Notes under the pieces: model-generated
Told to the model about the DNA's origin: nothing
Seen by the model: the letters and a program-made list of their open reading frames with translations, nothing else
Databases searched by the model: none
Assembly: GCF_001556045.1 (NCBI RefSeq)
Contig: NZ_LSIC01000154.1
Location: 1-26,675, forward strand
DNA length: 26,675 bases
Reading direction: 5' to 3'
From: Bradyrhizobium sp. CCH5-F6
Lineage (GTDB): Bacteria; Pseudomonadota; Alphaproteobacteria; Rhizobiales; Xanthobacteraceae
Program-made: the position numbers and the translations under genes
In this document: positions 8,557 to 16,010 of the stretch, piece after piece
Layout: every line of letters begins with the position of its first letter
Numbering within the stretch: position 1 is the first letter of the stretch

Positions 8557-9342
8557 TCAATGGTGCTTGTACCAGCCGACGTCCTTGATGTCGTTGAACG
8601 AGTTGGTCCGGTGGCAGAGGTAACACTGGTTGACCTGGGCATGCTCCTTGCCCGCGACCCTCATTGACACCATCTTGAAGTGCTCCATGTAATGGCTTGG
8701 CGGCGCCTGATGGCATTGCGCACACTCTTTGGAAGTCGGCGACGGGTGGAGGAATCCAGCGATCCGCCATGTCGTCGTCTCGTGACATCCCGCGCATTCG
8801 CGCCCGAAGAGCTGCTTGTGCGGGTCGCGGTTGCTGTGACAGCTCGCACAATCCAGGGCGTTCTTCTCGGCCGATCGTGATGCCGCCACGCCCAGAAAAT
8901 CGGCGATGTCATTGACCATCTCGGTCGGCACGCCGGGATGACCTTCGGCCCCAACGGCAAGGTGCGAGCCGATCCGCAGGAGCGCCGCATGGTTGATCCG
9001 TGTCGGACGGCCAGCGCCCTGGTGCTCAACATGGCAGCCGCGGCAGTCCTGCACCTTCGCATGAAAGGCGGTCGACTGCTTCGCAAGATCTGCTGCCGCG
9101 GTGGCGTGGCAGGCGATACAGCTCTTGGCCTCGACCCCCAGGGTCGGGGTGTGACATGACTCGCATTTGTCGGTCAGGAAGGCGTGTTTGACCGAGAGCT
9201 GGCCAGGCTGAAACGATTTCGACCAGGCCGGCACCGATCCTGAGCCCGAGCGATAGAGCGTGGCGACCGTGGTCAAACTGGCCACGACTGCGATGGCGAT
9301 CAGCACCGTATAGAAAACCCCAAGCTTTTTCACGCGAGCCAC
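8557..9342 (-). CDS. Seven-haem c-type cytochrome, membrane-tethered
   Basis: This protein of about 261 residues carries seven CxxCH haem-attachment motifs at 60-64, 75-79, 100-104, 165-169, 183-187, 207-211 and 240-244. Extra His residues that may act as distal ligands are also present. An N-terminal hydrophobic segment (about 8-29) looks like an uncleaved anchor, with the haem domain in the periplasm. The motif spacing resembles the multihaem cytochrome c3/c7/NapC-NrfH-like redox proteins, though no catalytic domain is recognisable, so electron transfer is the likely role. The start is GTG 9342 or GTG 9333; the latter would overlap the upstream stop as GTGA, implying translational coupling. 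It forms an operon with the anchor protein ending at 9330. It ends YKHH, with a final His pair. Confidence 0.9.
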   Translation of the reverse strand: MARVKKLGVFYTVLIAIAVVASLTTVATLYRSGSGSVPAWSKSFQPGQLSVKHAFLTDKCESCHTPTLGVEAKSCIACHATAAADLAKQSTAFHAKVQDCRGCHVEHQGAGRPTRINHAALLRIGSHLAVGAEGHPGVPTEMVNDIADFLGVAASRSAEKNALDCASCHSNRDPHKQLFGRECAGCHETTTWRIAGFLHPSPTSKECAQCHQAPPSHYMEHFKMVSMRVAGKEHAQVNQCYLCHRTNSFNDIKDVGWYKHH

Positions 9343-10229
9343 CGCAGTCCATAGTAGATCTCACCGCCGATATGCAGCGCGAGCAGAAAATACATCAGGA
9401 TCGCGGCCACGACATGCGCAACGATCCAGCGCGTGAATATCTTCTTGATCACCTCGCGGGACCCGATTGCGTATTCAAGATCGGCAATCCCCTCGACGAG
9501 CTGCAGGACGGTGGCGCCCTGCAGGGCCGGCGCGCCGACTTCGGCGGCGGCGAGGTCTTCAAGCCTGGCACGTTGGGCCAGCGCGATGGTGGTGCGGTCG
9601 TAGGCCGATCGCAGCGTCCCCAACCGGGATTGCTCTTCCCGCAGCTCGGTCGGTGTTTCCGGCGTGGTAGTGCTGCTTTTCACCTGATCGAGGCCATCGC
9701 GCAGCCGCGAGGCGGCTTGCTCAGCACTCGCCGTATCTCCGGCCGCATTCGCATGCCGCAGCGCATCCTGGGCACTCTGGATCTCATCCGCCCCCTTACT
9801 GATGCGGGCGCGCGCTTGGGCCTCGATGCATTGACGCTGCTCGGCCGAAAGGGTCGGCATGTCCATCAGGGAGGGATAGAATTCCTTACGTGGGCGACCC
9901 ATCATCTCGCCCATTCCGCCCCCTTTCATCATCTCGCCCATCCCGCCAGCAGCACCCATACCGCCGGCGCCCGACCCCATCGAGGGTTGCGTGCCCGGCC
10001 CCCCCGCAGGCGGGGTGCCAGACGGAGTCATCGGGTTTGCTGGGGCGCCAGTGCCGGGATGATGGTCGGCATGGCCGCCGCCCGACATCTGCGCCAGAGC
10101 TTGAACGGTGAAGCTCGCAACGAAGGCGGCGGCAATAAGAGACCGGGCGAGCGCTGCGAACGCGCGCTGCGGGGGCTGCGGGCGGGAATTACGCTGCTTC
10201 AGAGCGCGTTTTCGACAATGAACGGACAT
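9330..10229 (-). CDS. Membrane protein with Gly/Met-rich and coiled-coil regions and a bis-His helix, partner of the heptahaem cytochrome
   Basis: This 299-residue protein of unknown family shows four zones. An N-terminal export signal or anchor lies around 24-47. A Gly/Met/His/Pro-rich low-complexity stretch spans about 48-113, with repeats such as GGMGEMMKGGGMGEMM. An Ala/Glu/Arg-rich region predicted to be helical or coiled-coil runs from about 128 to 230. A C-terminal membrane helix spans about 268-290 (RWIVAHVVAAILMYFLLALH). In that helix His272 and His286 are separated by 13 residues, the spacing of paired haem-b ligands in diheme cytochrome b helices. The start ATG 10229 has GGAG seven bases upstream; a start at 10262 has none. 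The stop overlaps the cytochrome start. It is probably a quinol-side or anchoring partner, which is inference. Confidence 0.78.
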   Translation of the reverse strand: MSVHCRKRALKQRNSRPQPPQRAFAALARSLIAAAFVASFTVQALAQMSGGGHADHHPGTGAPANPMTPSGTPPAGGPGTQPSMGSGAGGMGAAGGMGEMMKGGGMGEMMGRPRKEFYPSLMDMPTLSAEQRQCIEAQARARISKGADEIQSAQDALRHANAAGDTASAEQAASRLRDGLDQVKSSTTTPETPTELREEQSRLGTLRSAYDRTTIALAQRARLEDLAAAEVGAPALQGATVLQLVEGIADLEYAIGSREVIKKIFTRWIVAHVVAAILMYFLLALHIGGEIYYGLRWLA

Positions 10230-10262
10230 GCTCGCACTCCTGCGGCCGTTGAGATCGGCCAT

Positions 10263-10409
10263 CGGTATCCGGACTCACAACCGGCCGCAACCTTTCAGGG
10301 TTGCCCGCCGCGCCGATGATCACCTGCGTATACAACAAATCTCACGCGAGGATCCCGCTGGCGCCTCTCGCCAATCGCTTCCCCACGAGAGGTGAAGCCC
10401 CTCTACTTT
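10263..10409. other. Upstream region of cytochrome operon
   Basis: About 147 bases between the repeat-family gene and the anchor/cytochrome operon, all on the minus strand. I looked for an FNR/FixK box and found none. The operon's promoter is not evident. Confidence 0.35.
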
Positions 10410-10640
10410 TTATCGTTCCGCTATCCAATCAAGAATGGAATCGGACCCGACCACTCTCCTCGGCGTGTGCGGGTTCAAGGTGCCGGCAAGCACCGCGTGG
10501 TTGCTGTTGATGATCTCTTGGGCAAATCGCTTGGCCTCGGTTTCGGTTCTAAACCTGCGTGTAAGGCGGACGCGCCTGCTCGCACCATCGGGCGCATCGT
10601 CCGAGCAGTATGAGACATACCAGATCTCCGGGCGCGTCAT
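10410..10640 (-). CDS. Small hypothetical protein, intact member of the EIWYVSYC repeat-ORF family
   Basis: This 76-residue, strongly basic, probably cytoplasmic protein begins MTRPEIWYVSYCSDDAP. It continues with RVRLTRRFRTETEAKRFAQEI and ends GSDSILDWIAER. The layout resembles a small alpha/beta domain: one beta strand with Trp and Tyr, a basic strand, and a helix. Two degraded homologues lie at 5013-5298 in this same window, so it belongs to a dispersed multi-copy family. The ATG at 10640 is used because homology with the other copy begins there; a TTG three codons upstream would add only three residues. The ribosome site is weak. The function is unknown, and I recall no characterised member. 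Confidence 0.65.
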   Translation of the reverse strand: MTRPEIWYVSYCSDDAPDGASRRVRLTRRFRTETEAKRFAQEIINSNHAVLAGTLNPHTPRRVVGSDSILDWIAER

Positions 10641-10948
10641 TTTTTTCAACTTGCCACCGTTTTTATATCCAAGCCCAAGTTCAAGGCGTCAAGCCGGCTG
10701 CTTCTGCTATCATCGAACGTCCCGTCTGTAGCTGGCGAGCTGTTGCTCGAGGAAGTCCGCAAAGCAATACGTAAGCTGTTGGATGAGCCGACGCCCCTAT
10801 GAAGCGTACCTATCTAGCCTCGATTCAGAACGCATGTTTGCGATAGCGCAATGTCGGGGTCCCGCCCAAGGCGCATTATGCCGTTCCGAATCGACGGCTG
10901 CAGGTGATGGGATTGGCTCATCTGCGGGTGCCACAGGGGAATTAGCCG
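10641..10948. other. Intergenic
   Basis: About 308 bases between divergent genes. A plus-strand stretch ending at 10801 (encoding GELLLEEVRKAIRKLLDEP) has coding-like composition, but it has no start codon or ribosome site and may be a relic. No FNR/FixK box or recognisable promoter is seen. Confidence 0.4.
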
Positions 10949-11155
10949 ATGAATCACTCGATTTTCAGCGCGGATCGAACGACTCATGTCAAAATCGTGG
11001 CGCTTACCTTGGCCATGAGCATCGGGTTGGCCAGCTTCGTTAGCTCGGTGCGCATTCATACCAGCGAGCCTTACTCGCCGGGTGCGCAACTAACGCAAGT
11101 AGCAAGTCCTGTCGTTTCTTGTTGCGAGGCCGGCGAGCTGTTATGTCCGAGCTAA
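10949..11155 (+). CDS. Small single-helix membrane protein
   Basis: This 68-residue protein starts MNHSIFSADRTTHVKIVALT, followed by a hydrophobic segment (about 14-32). That suggests one membrane helix or an uncleaved signal. The opening motif resembles a small, widespread Bradyrhizobium protein family that I recognise by its start but whose function I do not know. The C-terminal part has a Cys pair (SCCEAGELLC) that I do not associate with the family and may be diverged. GGGGA lies about nine bases before the ATG. It precedes the multicopper oxidase by about 210 bases on the same strand. Confidence 0.6.
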   Translation: MNHSIFSADRTTHVKIVALTLAMSIGLASFVSSVRIHTSEPYSPGAQLTQVASPVVSCCEAGELLCPS

Positions 11156-11367
11156 TTTGCTCGCCTGATATGCACCGGGATTTCCGATCAGGCTTGCCGC
11201 TCGCCCGAAGCGCTGTTCGTCTACCAAACGCCAGCGACGGCGTCAGTTCTGATCCGTAAGTTACGTCCTTCCAAACTCAGCGGCGATGTTGCATTTTTGC
11301 ACTTTGAGCGAACGGAAAATCGGCCCATGCTGGCCTAACAAATTTTGCGTTAAGGGAGGGCAGTCAG

Positions 11368-13422
11368 ATGGCACAAGATTTTCCGAGCATTTTGCAGCTC
11401 GGCCTCGCCGTACTCTTGTTGGGAAGCGCGGCCACCGCACCCGCCCACGCCGGCACCTACGATCTGGTACTCGAGCGGCATGCGGTCAACATCACGGGGC
11501 GCAGCAACGAGGCTTTGCTGATCAACGGCCAGCTGCCGGGTCCCGTTCTTCGCTTCAAAGAAGGCGAGAACGTGGTGATCAACGTCACCAATCGTCTCGA
11601 CGAGAATGCCTCCATTCACTGGCATGGCTTGATTGTGCCGCCGGGAATGGACGGAGTGCCGGGCATTTCACCAGGGTACGGCGACGGCATACCGCCCGGC
11701 CAGACCTTCACCTACCGCTTCAAGCTCAAGCAATCCGGGACCTATTGGTACCACAGCCACTCGTCCGGCGAGCAGGAGCAACTGGGTATCTATGGCCCAA
11801 TGATTGTAGAGCCACGCGCAGCGGATCCTTTCCGTTACGACCGCGACTACATTATCATGCTCTCGGATTGGAGTGATGAAGCCAAGAGTATCATTAATAA
11901 TCTCAAGGCGGATGCCAGTTGGTATAATTTCAACAGGCGCACCTTGATCAGTCTGGTCCAGGAACTGAGCAAGGCACCATCCGAAGAAGCGCGCCGCGCC
12001 ATCATCAACGATCGCATTGCCTGGTCGTTAATGCGGATGGACCCTACAGATATCTCGGACGTGTCCGCTTATACATTCCTCGTCAACGGGCAGACGCCAG
12101 AACAGAACTTTACCGCTCTGTTCAGACCGGGCGAGCGCATTCGATTGCGCTTCATCAACGGCTCGGCGATGACCTATTTCGATGTTCGCATTCCCGGACT
12201 GAAGATGAAGGTGGTCCAGGCGGATGGCAACAATGTTCAGCCGGTGGTGGTCGACGAATTTCGCTTCGGCAACGCCGAGACCTACGATGTGATCGTGCAA
12301 CCTACGGAGGACCGAGCCTACACGATCGTCGCAGAGCCGATGGACCGCACGGGCTTTGCGCGCGCGACCTTGGCGCCGCGGCCGGGAATGGTGGGCGAAC
12401 TGCCCGCGCACCGGTTACGACCTCTCGCCTCGATGGCGGAGATGGGCATGAACCTCGGGCCGAAGGGCGGCGACCGTGGCACCCCGCATCCGGAGCAGGA
12501 TATGCCAGGTCATGTCGTGCCCGAAGATCCGGTCGCCATGGCAATCGGCATGGGCGACATGGGGGGAATGTCGGATCGGGGCGGTACCGGCGATATGTCC
12601 GGAATGCAGCCTGGCGGCGCCGGGGCGAAGCGGGGAATGTCCGGCATGTCCATGGGTCCGAAGGACTCCAAGCAGAGCACGAAACCCGCCAAGCGCGGCA
12701 AGCCCTCGGGCATGCCGGGGATGAAGCACGAAAGCATGCCGGGAATGAGCAACGCTGCGCCGGACCGGTCGGATGCTCTGGCGCAGATGAAGGATATGCC
12801 AGGTCATTCCTCCATGTCGGGAATGGGCGGCGGAGACCGGAAGGGTCAGGTTGCGCCGGCCGACAGCGGAGTTCAACAGGGGCCGCAGGCCTATGTCCTG
12901 CGTGGCGGAGAGGACATGGAGAGTGTCGGCGTCAAGGTTGGACATGGAGCGCCCGACCCATTCCTCAACGACACGGGCGCACCTCCGGGGACGAAGGTTC
13001 TATCCTATCGGGACCTCAAGGCCCTCAATCCCTACCCGTATAAGCCCTACGATCGGATCATCGAGATGCGGCTGACCGGCAACATGCAGAGATACTTCTG
13101 GTCGATCAACGGCAGAAAATTCAGCGAAGCGGAGCCCATCGTACTCCGGTACGGAGAACGCGCCCGATTCCGCCTCATCAACGAGACGATGATGAACCAT
13201 CCGATGCACATCCACGGCACTTGGCTTTTGCCAGATGTCGGAAACGGCGCCCGCAACCCGAAGAAGCACACCGTCAACGTGAAGCCAGGAGCTACGGTTG
13301 ACGTGGACGTTCCCGCGGATGCTGAAGGACCATGGGCATTCCATTGTCACCAGCTCTATCACATGGAAACCGGCATGATGCGCAAGATCGAAGTCGTCCG
13401 GCAGACGGCGTCGGCTCGCTAG
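11368..13422 (+). CDS. copA: CopA-type multicopper oxidase
   Basis: This 684-residue exported three-domain multicopper oxidase probably oxidises Cu(I) and contributes to periplasmic copper tolerance. A signal peptide spans about 1-28. The four copper-binding motifs are all present: HWHG (84-87), HSH (129-131), HPMHIHG (from His611) and HCHQLYHMETGMM (659-671), which supplies the type 1 and trinuclear site ligands. Residues about 356-490 form a Met/Gly/His-rich insertion with MPGM, MSGM and DMPGH repeats, likely binding Cu(I). The N-terminus lacks the twin-arginine motif typical of many CopA proteins. A GGGAGG ribosome site precedes the ATG. The copB gene follows after nine bases, so the two form the usual copAB operon. 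Confidence 0.93.
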   Translation: MAQDFPSILQLGLAVLLLGSAATAPAHAGTYDLVLERHAVNITGRSNEALLINGQLPGPVLRFKEGENVVINVTNRLDENASIHWHGLIVPPGMDGVPGISPGYGDGIPPGQTFTYRFKLKQSGTYWYHSHSSGEQEQLGIYGPMIVEPRAADPFRYDRDYIIMLSDWSDEAKSIINNLKADASWYNFNRRTLISLVQELSKAPSEEARRAIINDRIAWSLMRMDPTDISDVSAYTFLVNGQTPEQNFTALFRPGERIRLRFINGSAMTYFDVRIPGLKMKVVQADGNNVQPVVVDEFRFGNAETYDVIVQPTEDRAYTIVAEPMDRTGFARATLAPRPGMVGELPAHRLRPLASMAEMGMNLGPKGGDRGTPHPEQDMPGHVVPEDPVAMAIGMGDMGGMSDRGGTGDMSGMQPGGAGAKRGMSGMSMGPKDSKQSTKPAKRGKPSGMPGMKHESMPGMSNAAPDRSDALAQMKDMPGHSSMSGMGGGDRKGQVAPADSGVQQGPQAYVLRGGEDMESVGVKVGHGAPDPFLNDTGAPPGTKVLSYRDLKALNPYPYKPYDRIIEMRLTGNMQRYFWSINGRKFSEAEPIVLRYGERARFRLINETMMNHPMHIHGTWLLPDVGNGARNPKKHTVNVKPGATVDVDVPADAEGPWAFHCHQLYHMETGMMRKIEVVRQTASAR

Positions 13423-13431
13423 GAGGGCTCC

Positions 13432-14217
13432 ATGAACCGTATCCCTCACGTCGCAAGCATCGCACTAATCGTATTGTCCGGCGCAGCAATCAGCGCGCCC
13501 GCTGGGGCTCAAACGGCTCCATCATACACGGAAGCTGCGCCATGGTACCTGCGCAGTCCCTCCGGCATAAACTTCCCCGATCAGCAGCCTTTCAGCGCCC
13601 TGCGTTTCGACAAGCTCGAATGGGGCGGTCCAAACACGGGCGCTAGTGCCCGCTGGGACATGGAGGCGTTCGTCGGCACCGATTACGACAAGCTGTTCTT
13701 CAAGTCCGAGGGTTTTTACAACGGTAAAGCCAGGAACCTCGAGGAGGGCCAGTTTCAGGTCCTCTATTCGCGCCTCTTGACCTACTACTTCGATGCCCAG
13801 TTCGGTGTTCGGCAGGACTTTTCCAAAAAATCGAGCCGGACCTACGCCGTCATCGGCGTGGAGGGCCTCGCACCTGGCTTCATTGAAATCGATGCGGACG
13901 CCTACATCAGTCAAAAGGGCGAGGTTTCCGCTTCGATCACCGCCTTCCATGATCTCTTGATCACCAACCGGCTGATCCTGCAGCCGCGTATCGATGTCAA
14001 GCTGCAGGCGCAGCCGGTAGCGGACCTGGAATTAGGCGCTGGAATTACCGATTTCGAGCTGGGGGCACGCTTGCGCTACGAGTTCACGCGCAACGTTGCG
14101 CCCTATATCGGCGTCAATTGGGATCGCAAGGTCGGCCAGACGGCGACAATTGCCAGAAACAACGGCGAAGCGGTATCCAACGTGTCGTTCGTCGCCGGCG
14201 TACGGCTGTTCTGGTAG
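13432..14217 (+). CDS. copB: Copper resistance outer-membrane protein CopB
   Basis: This 261-residue protein has a signal peptide (about 1-26, cleaved after PAGAQ). A beta-barrel body carries CopB hallmarks: the RFDKLEW motif, the YDKLFFKSEGFYNGK region, LLTYYFDAQFGVRQD and the final aromatic in VAGVRLFW. CopB is an outer-membrane partner of CopA that helps keep excess copper out of the cytoplasm. It lacks the Met/His-rich N-terminal stretch of many CopB proteins, so metal binding is probably left to CopA's Met-rich insertion. The AGGAGG ribosome site lies within the copA stop region, indicating co-translation. No terminator is obvious after it. Confidence 0.9.
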   Translation: MNRIPHVASIALIVLSGAAISAPAGAQTAPSYTEAAPWYLRSPSGINFPDQQPFSALRFDKLEWGGPNTGASARWDMEAFVGTDYDKLFFKSEGFYNGKARNLEEGQFQVLYSRLLTYYFDAQFGVRQDFSKKSSRTYAVIGVEGLAPGFIEIDADAYISQKGEVSASITAFHDLLITNRLILQPRIDVKLQAQPVADLELGAGITDFELGARLRYEFTRNVAPYIGVNWDRKVGQTATIARNNGEAVSNVSFVAGVRLFW

Positions 14218-14713
14218 GACCACGATCAGATTGCGGCAAGGTTGCGGATAAGAGCTTTTATCGATCGCTGCAGTGCTGAAGCGTTCGCTGGAGGACTTTC
14301 TTGGCCTGCCGCTTCATCTTTCTCGATTGCGCCGCTCACCCTGAGACTACTGCCGCCGCCATCGTCTTCGAACGAGGCATGCAGCTGTTGGCGAGTCGCC
14401 GACCGCCGGCAGTGTCCGGTGTCAGATGCACACGGATGATTTCGGTGGCGACTATTGCGGCCCTTGTGAAGTCCGTCCGCCTCGAGCGTCATTCCCTTGG
14501 CTCCGGGAGAGTCCGAAGCTGGTCGAGATGCTCAGTCGACCCCGCGTCGCACGGAGTTGGGCGGCACCGAAATGCTAAGTAGTCCAGCCAGCAGTCGGCG
14601 GATGAACCTTAGAGGCGATCGTAGACCCGTTGCTGGCGATGTTCCTCCAGTGTCCCGAGTCACAAGTTCGCAATCGTAGATTCGCAGTAGATTCGCGTCG
14701 CTGTGCCAAGGAT
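14218..14713. other. Intergenic, nothing recognised
   Basis: About 500 bases between copB and the right end of an IS21 remnant. Open frames on both strands lack ribosome sites and family resemblance. It may be decayed mobile-element flank. Confidence 0.4.
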
Positions 14714-15108
14714 TGCGGATTCCGACGAAGTCGCCCGGGTGTACCGATATGAAGTCGCCCGGGGATTCCGAGACGATGTCGCCCACCTTTCCGATTTGAT
14801 CTCCCCCGGGGGCGAGGCGTTCTGGCTGCCTAGTTTCTCTGGCACTAGGCGAGCCGCGCGGTCAACTGGAATCGCGGCTTGAACCTGTTGTGTTTTCTGT
14901 TGCGGTTGCTGTGGGCATGTGGGCAACGCCTTGGCGTTGTCCAAGCGAAGCGGCATGTCCACAGCGTCACGGGCTCAGGCCTTTCGGGCGGATTGCCGGG
15001 TTCGGCGCAGGCTCTCGCCGGTGAGGTCGAGCCGATGGGCATTGTGGACGAGGCGATCGAGCACGGCGTCGGCATAGGTGGGATCACCGAACACGGCAAG
15101 GTACCCCT
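14714..15108 (-). mobile_element. istB: Right end of an IS21-family element with istB 3' fragment
   Basis: On the minus strand the last 40 or so codons of IstB are clear (FGDPTYADAVLDRLVHNAHR, then LDLTGESLRRTRQSARKA), ending with the stop at 14975-14977. Beyond it lies the element's end, starting TGCGGATTCCGACGAAGTCG at 14714. Three spaced repeats of the form CCGA-N-GTCGCCC occur at 14722-14736, 14744-14760 and 14768-14784. Such multiple terminal repeats are the transposase-binding sites of IS21 elements. The rest of istB, istA and the left end are missing, cut off near 15108. It is an inactive remnant. Confidence 0.8.
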
Positions 15109-15123
15109 ATTCTTGACCGGGTC

Positions 15124-15414
15124 GTGTCTCACGTCACGATTACCGACCCGCATCATTTTCTGTTTGGACAGCGGCTTGCCGTCTTGAAGGGACGATCGGG
15201 GCGCGGTCCCGCCTACATCGTTGTCGCGCTGCCGGATGGACGGCGGCGGGGGATTCGGATCGCGTCGACAGATCTCGCTGAGCCGCCAAACTGCGCCAGC
15301 ATTGCCGATCTGCCGCGTATCAGCGCGCGCACGCTCATCCCATTGATGCAACATTTGAGCGCGAATCTGAGGCTTACGTCTCGCCGCCGGAGCACGCCAT
15401 CGTTCTATGTGTGA
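15124..15414 (+). CDS. DUF5372-like small protein associated with mobile elements
   Basis: This frame of 96 residues begins with GTG and reads [20 protein letters not shown], then a Gly-rich loop, then [18 protein letters not shown] and [17 protein letters not shown]. This pattern (T-x-P-x-H-P-x-FG near the start, then a central strand) fits the small DUF5372 family that I associate with transposon or recombinase operons in rhizobia. The last dozen residues probably come from the junction with the truncated IS630 gene, which starts in another frame. There is no good ribosome site, so it may be a relic. Confidence 0.5.
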   Translation: MSHVTITDPHHFLFGQRLAVLKGRSGRGPAYIVVALPDGRRRGIRIASTDLAEPPNCASIADLPRISARTLIPLMQHLSANLRLTSRRRSTPSFYV

Positions 15415-16010
15415 ATGAGAAATCCCAAATCCAGGCGCTGGACCGCAGTCAGCCGATGCTGCCAATGCGTCCCGGCCAACCGGCCCGAAGAAGCCATGAC
15501 TACACAAGGCACGGCACCACATCGCTGTTCGCCGCCCTCGACATTGCGAGCGGACGGGTCATCGGCAAGTGCTACGGACGCCATCGCGCTGCCGAGTTCC
15601 GCAAGTTCCTCGACGAGATCGAGGCTGCCGTGCCGCGTGAACTCGACGTCCATCTCGTCATGGACAATTACGCCACGCACAAGACCCCCTTGATCCGAAA
15701 ATGGCTGGTCAAACGGCCGCGTTGGCACGTGCACCTGACCCCGACCAGTTCGTCATGGCTCAACCAGGTCGAGCGCTTCTTCGCGCTCCTGACCGATAAG
15801 AAGATCAGGCGCGGCATCTATCGCAGCGTCGCCGCTCTCAGGGCTGACATCACTTCGTTCATCGACCGACACAACGCCGATCCAAAACCGTTCCGATGGA
15901 CCAAGTCCGCCGTGACATCCTTGCTTCCATCGAACGCTTCTGCCGATACAATGCCCCGGCAAAACACCACCCGATGCCGCGAACTTCTGGTTCAGGCCCA
16001 GGCCGTGTGA
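15381..16010 (+). pseudogene. IS630-family transposase remnant, truncated, mutated and frameshifted
   Basis: This is the C-terminal catalytic half of an IS630 DDE transposase: [10 protein letters not shown], then [30 protein letters not shown], the second Asp in [11 protein letters not shown] and the Glu in [11 protein letters not shown]. The N-terminal DNA-binding half is missing. The first catalytic Asp (normally VDEKSQ) reads Asn here. Near 15911 one base is missing, so the ending (normally [18 protein letters not shown]) continues in another frame. The apparent stop at 16008-16010 is supplied by the inverted repeat of the neighbouring IS1182 element. It should be inactive on all three counts. 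Confidence 0.85.

Noticed and set aside
10681..10801. Possible small coding segment ending LLDEPTPL
   Set aside because: No start codon with ribosome site and no recognised family; it could be a relic or chance.
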